From an uncultured Flavobacteriaceae bacterium (GTDB taxonomy: Bacteria > Bacteroidota > Bacteroidia > Flavobacteriales > Flavobacteriaceae): DNA of 64,000 nt. The notes beneath the pieces are model-generated. The model did not search any database, was not told where the DNA came from, and saw only the letters and a program-made list of their open reading frames with translations. Location: NCBI GenBank assembly GCA_947500585.1, contig CANMSN010000005.1:124001-188000 (forward strand), given 5' to 3'. Shown here one piece after another: positions 61,527 to 64,000 of this stretch (positions are counted from its first letter, which is position 1; each line of letters opens with the position of its first letter). The translations under genes and the position numbers were made by a program.

Positions 61527-62897
61527 ATGAAAAATCTTAGCAGATTATTGTTCGCTATGTTGCTTGTACTTGGTTATAGCAACGTAAATGCACAAGACGA
61601 AAACAATCCATGGCAAATTAACATTGGAGTAAACGCAGTTGATGCTTATCCTTCTGGAGATGGTGCTCCTTTTAGTGAGACTATCTTTAGTAAATTTGTT
61701 GATGTTGACAACTGGAACATTTTACCATCTTTATCCACAATTTCTGTATCTAAATATATAGGTGACGGATTTTCTTTTGGAGTAGCTGGATCATTAAATA
61801 AAATAGAAAACTGGGGAGAAAATCCAGATGGTAGTGCTATCAGTGTAGATGATTTATCTTACTATGCTGTAGATGGTACCATTAAATATAACTTTTTAGA
61901 TGCTACTAAAACTTTTGATCCTTATGTAGGTATCGGAGGTGGTTACACTTGGATTGACGAAGTTGGAGCTGGAACGTTAAATGGAACTTTAGGTTTTAAC
62001 TTATGGTTTAGCGAGAATATCGGTCTTACAATTCAGTCATCTTACAAACATGCATTCGAAGATTACTTAAATACACATTTCCAACACACTGCTGGTATTT
62101 CTATCAAATTTGGTGGAACTGATACTGATGGTGATGGAATATACGATAAAGATGATGCTTGTCCAGATGTTGCTGGTTTAGAAGCTTTCAATGGTTGTCC
62201 TGATACTGATGGTGATGGTATTGAAGATAGTAAAGATGATTGTCCTAATGATGCTGGTTTAGCTGAACTTAATGGTTGTCCAGATTCTGATGGTGATGGT
62301 GTTGCTGATAAAGATGATAGCTGTCCTACAGTTGCTGGATTAAAAGCTTTAGCTGGTTGTCCTGATGCTGACGGCGATGGTGTAACTGATGCTGATGATG
62401 ATTGTGCAGATGTTGCAGGTCCAGCGGCTAACAAAGGATGTCCTTGGCCAGATACTGACGGAGACGGCGTATTAGACAAAGATGATAAATGTCCAGACGT
62501 TGCAGGTACTGTTGCTAACAATGGTTGTCCAGAAGTAACTGAAGAAGTACAAAAAACACTTAACGAATATGCTAAAACTATCTTATTTGATACAGGCAAA
62601 GCAACTATAAAAGCACAATCTTCTGAAGTACTGGCTGATATTATAGGTATTCTTAATGAATATCCAACTTCTAAGTTTACAGTTGAAGGTCATACAGATA
62701 GTGTTGGTAGTGATAAACTAAATCAAGGCTTATCTGAGAAAAGAGCTTTATCTGTAAAAGAATACTTAGTTAAAAATGGTGTTGATGAATTTAGATTATC
62801 TGCATTAGGTTACGGAGAGTCTAAACCAATTGACTCTAACAAAACTAGAGCTGGTAGAGCTAACAACAGACGTGTTGAAATTAACTTAGCAAAATAA
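61527..62897 (+). CDS. OmpA-family outer-membrane protein with TSP3 repeats
   Basis: A 456-residue major outer-membrane-type protein. It has a signal peptide ([23 protein letters not shown]), an eight-stranded beta-barrel-like domain (about 25-190), and five thrombospondin type-3 calcium-binding repeats (DTDGDGI...DKDDACPD, about 195-325), each closed by a cysteine pair. A C-terminal OmpA peptidoglycan-binding domain has [11 protein letters not shown] and RANNRRVEI. The ATG at 61527 is used; an in-frame TTG two codons upstream is ignored. Such proteins are abundant structural proteins in flavobacteria. A strong terminator follows. Confidence 0.93.
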   Translation: MKNLSRLLFAMLLVLGYSNVNAQDENNPWQINIGVNAVDAYPSGDGAPFSETIFSKFVDVDNWNILPSLSTISVSKYIGDGFSFGVAGSLNKIENWGENPDGSAISVDDLSYYAVDGTIKYNFLDATKTFDPYVGIGGGYTWIDEVGAGTLNGTLGFNLWFSENIGLTIQSSYKHAFEDYLNTHFQHTAGISIKFGGTDTDGDGIYDKDDACPDVAGLEAFNGCPDTDGDGIEDSKDDCPNDAGLAELNGCPDSDGDGVADKDDSCPTVAGLKALAGCPDADGDGVTDADDDCADVAGPAANKGCPWPDTDGDGVLDKDDKCPDVAGTVANNGCPEVTEEVQKTLNEYAKTILFDTGKATIKAQSSEVLADIIGILNEYPTSKFTVEGHTDSVGSDKLNQGLSEKRALSVKEYLVKNGVDEFRLSALGYGESKPIDSNKTRAGRANNRRVEINLAK

Positions 62898-62933
62898 AAA
62901 AACTAAATTATAGTTTTAAATAAAATAAGTTTT

Positions 62934-62965
62934 AAAAACGCTTCGGGATATCCGAAGCGTTTTTT
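62934..62965 (+). terminator. Terminator after the OmpA gene
   Basis: A nearly perfect 32-base palindrome, AAAAACGCTTCGG then GATAT then CCGAAGCGTTTTT, with a T tail. Confidence 0.9.
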
Positions 62966-63005
62966 ATTTTTATATAAATCTTTTAAACTTTAGAACTCAA
63001 TTTAT

Positions 63006-64000
63006 ATGACGACTTTCATTTTTGATGTTTTAAAAGATTTACAAAGCAATAACACAAACCTTTCTCAATTAACCTTTGTATTACCCAGTAAAAGAGCGGG
63101 GTTATTTTTAAAGCATCAGCTTTTTAAAGTTACGCAACAAACTATTTTTTCGCCAGCTATTATTAGTATTGAAGAATTTGTAGAGGAACTTTCTGGTTTA
63201 AAAACGGTTACTAATACTGAATTGCTTTTTCAATTTTATAATTCTTATAGCCAACTAACAAAAAAAGAAAATCAAGATTCATTTGAAGTGTTTTCTAAAT
63301 GGGCGCAAATACTCCTTCAAGATTTTAACGAAATTGACCGTTATCTTATCCCTCAAGATAAGATCTTTAATTATTTAAGCGATATTCAAGAGTTGAATCA
63401 TTGGTCTTTAGAAGAAAACCAAACTACTTTTGTTAAAAATTATTTATCCTTTTGGAAAAAACTTCACGACTATTACAATCATTTTATTGAAGCTCTAACT
63501 GATAAGCAAATAGGATATCAAGGGCTAATTTATAGAAAGGCTGTAGATAATTTAGAGGTTTACATCCAAAAAAAACCTAAAAAGCAACATGTTTTTTTAG
63601 GATTCAATGCTTTAAATACAGCTGAAGAAACTATTATTCAAAGCCTACTAGAGAATAATTCAGCAAAAATTTATTGGGACATAGATGGTGTTTTTATGGA
63701 TAACCTAAAACATGATGCGGCCTTATTTACAAGACAGCATAAAACCCAATGGAGTTATTTTGATAAGCATCCATTTAATTGGATAACAGATAATTACTCT
63801 AAAGAAAAAAACATATCCATTTTTGGTATTCCAAAAAATATTGGACAAGCTAAATACATAGGAACACTTTTAAAAACCATAAAAAACCAGAACAAAACCT
63901 TAGAAAATACCGCAGTTGTATTAGGTGATGAAAACTTGTTAATTCCTGTATTAAACTCCATGCCTGCTTCAGTTAACGCTTTGAATATTACTATGGGTTT
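63006..64000 (+). CDS. AddB-like PD-(D/E)XK nuclease family protein, 3' end cut off
   Basis: The start of a large gene; the frame stays open for 331 codons from the ATG at 63006 to the window edge. The N-terminus (LTFVLPSKRAGLFLKHQLF, then IEEFVEEL and KWAQILLQDFNEIDRYL) matches the inactivated helicase-like domain of AddB proteins of Bacteroidota. It should be the partner of the AddA-like gene at 57054. The nuclease domain lies beyond the window. Confidence 0.85.
   Translation, partial: MTTFIFDVLKDLQSNNTNLSQLTFVLPSKRAGLFLKHQLFKVTQQTIFSPAIISIEEFVEELSGLKTVTNTELLFQFYNSYSQLTKKENQDSFEVFSKWAQILLQDFNEIDRYLIPQDKIFNYLSDIQELNHWSLEENQTTFVKNYLSFWKKLHDYYNHFIEALTDKQIGYQGLIYRKAVDNLEVYIQKKPKKQHVFLGFNALNTAEETIIQSLLENNSAKIYWDIDGVFMDNLKHDAALFTRQHKTQWSYFDKHPFNWITDNYSKEKNISIFGIPKNIGQAKYIGTLLKTIKNQNKTLENTAVVLGDENLLIPVLNSMPASVNALNITMG

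Noticed and set aside
62063-62599. Minus-strand frame rich in Ser/Pro/Gly repeats, and the regular DNA repeat beneath it, which could suggest a CRISPR-like array
   Set aside because: It is the antisense of the thrombospondin type-3 repeats of the OmpA gene. Repeat units are diverged, protein-coding and without spacers.

Overview
The window is AT-rich, densely coding DNA from a member of the Flavobacteriaceae (Bacteroidota), probably marine. The basis is family-level gene content: a Bat aerotolerance operon, an IPExxxVDY-family protein beside pyk, the acpP-fabF-rnc-pyk block, Bacteroidota-type AddA/AddB genes, an OmpA protein with thrombospondin type-3 repeats, and promoter-like TAnnTTTG boxes, the Bacteroidota -7 element. 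The genus cannot be resolved from the sequence alone. I found no rRNA, tRNA, IS transposase, prophage or CRISPR array.

Layout. 1-6.2 kb: a cut-off lipoprotein, gpsA, pheS, cvpA and small conserved genes, with two accessory genes between gpsA and pheS. These are a DUF559 nuclease enclosed by palindromic repeats and a TIR-domain protein. 6.2-12.4 kb: an inorganic-carbon island with a LysR regulator divergent from sbtA, then a minus-strand beta-carbonic anhydrase and two SulP transporters. 12.5-22.9 kb: the Bat operon (moxR, an unknown membrane gene, a DUF58 gene, a two-TM Bat protein, batA-batE) and a small membrane protein. 23-32 kb: a short-chain dehydrogenase, an AlbA_2 protein, the DUF1501/DUF1800 pair, an HhH/OmpA pair, an ALDH7 dehydrogenase and a CAP lipoprotein. 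32.3-41.9 kb: alpha-2-macroglobulin, a sialate O-acetylesterase and pbpC. 41.9-52.7 kb: CYTH and YciI-like proteins, dinB, an orphan gene between inverted repeats, pyk, rnc, fabF, acpP, purN, an RNase H and a PfkB kinase. 52.8-64 kb: a PurF-type amidotransferase, two tandem sRNA-like units, a deoxyribosyltransferase-like accessory gene between inverted repeats, sod, addA, kbl, an OmpA protein and the start of addB.

How the genes connect. The carbon island would import bicarbonate (SbtA, SulP) and interconvert it with CO2 (carbonic anhydrase), as proposed for other heterotrophic marine flavobacteria. The Bat genes form one long co-directional run. Alpha-2-macroglobulin with PBP1C is the classic periplasmic protease-trap and cell-wall-repair pair. 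The acpP-to-pyk block joins fatty-acid synthesis, RNA processing and glycolysis. AddA and AddB should form the recombinational repair nuclease.

The least explained items are the DUF559 gene enclosed by two oppositely oriented repeats plus a third nearby, two near-identical tandem sRNA-like units at about 54.87 and 55.09 kb, three solitary accessory genes (TIR, unknown, deoxyribosyltransferase-like) with palindromic boundaries, and a 4x heptanucleotide repeat inside the 5' coding region of a Bat-operon gene.
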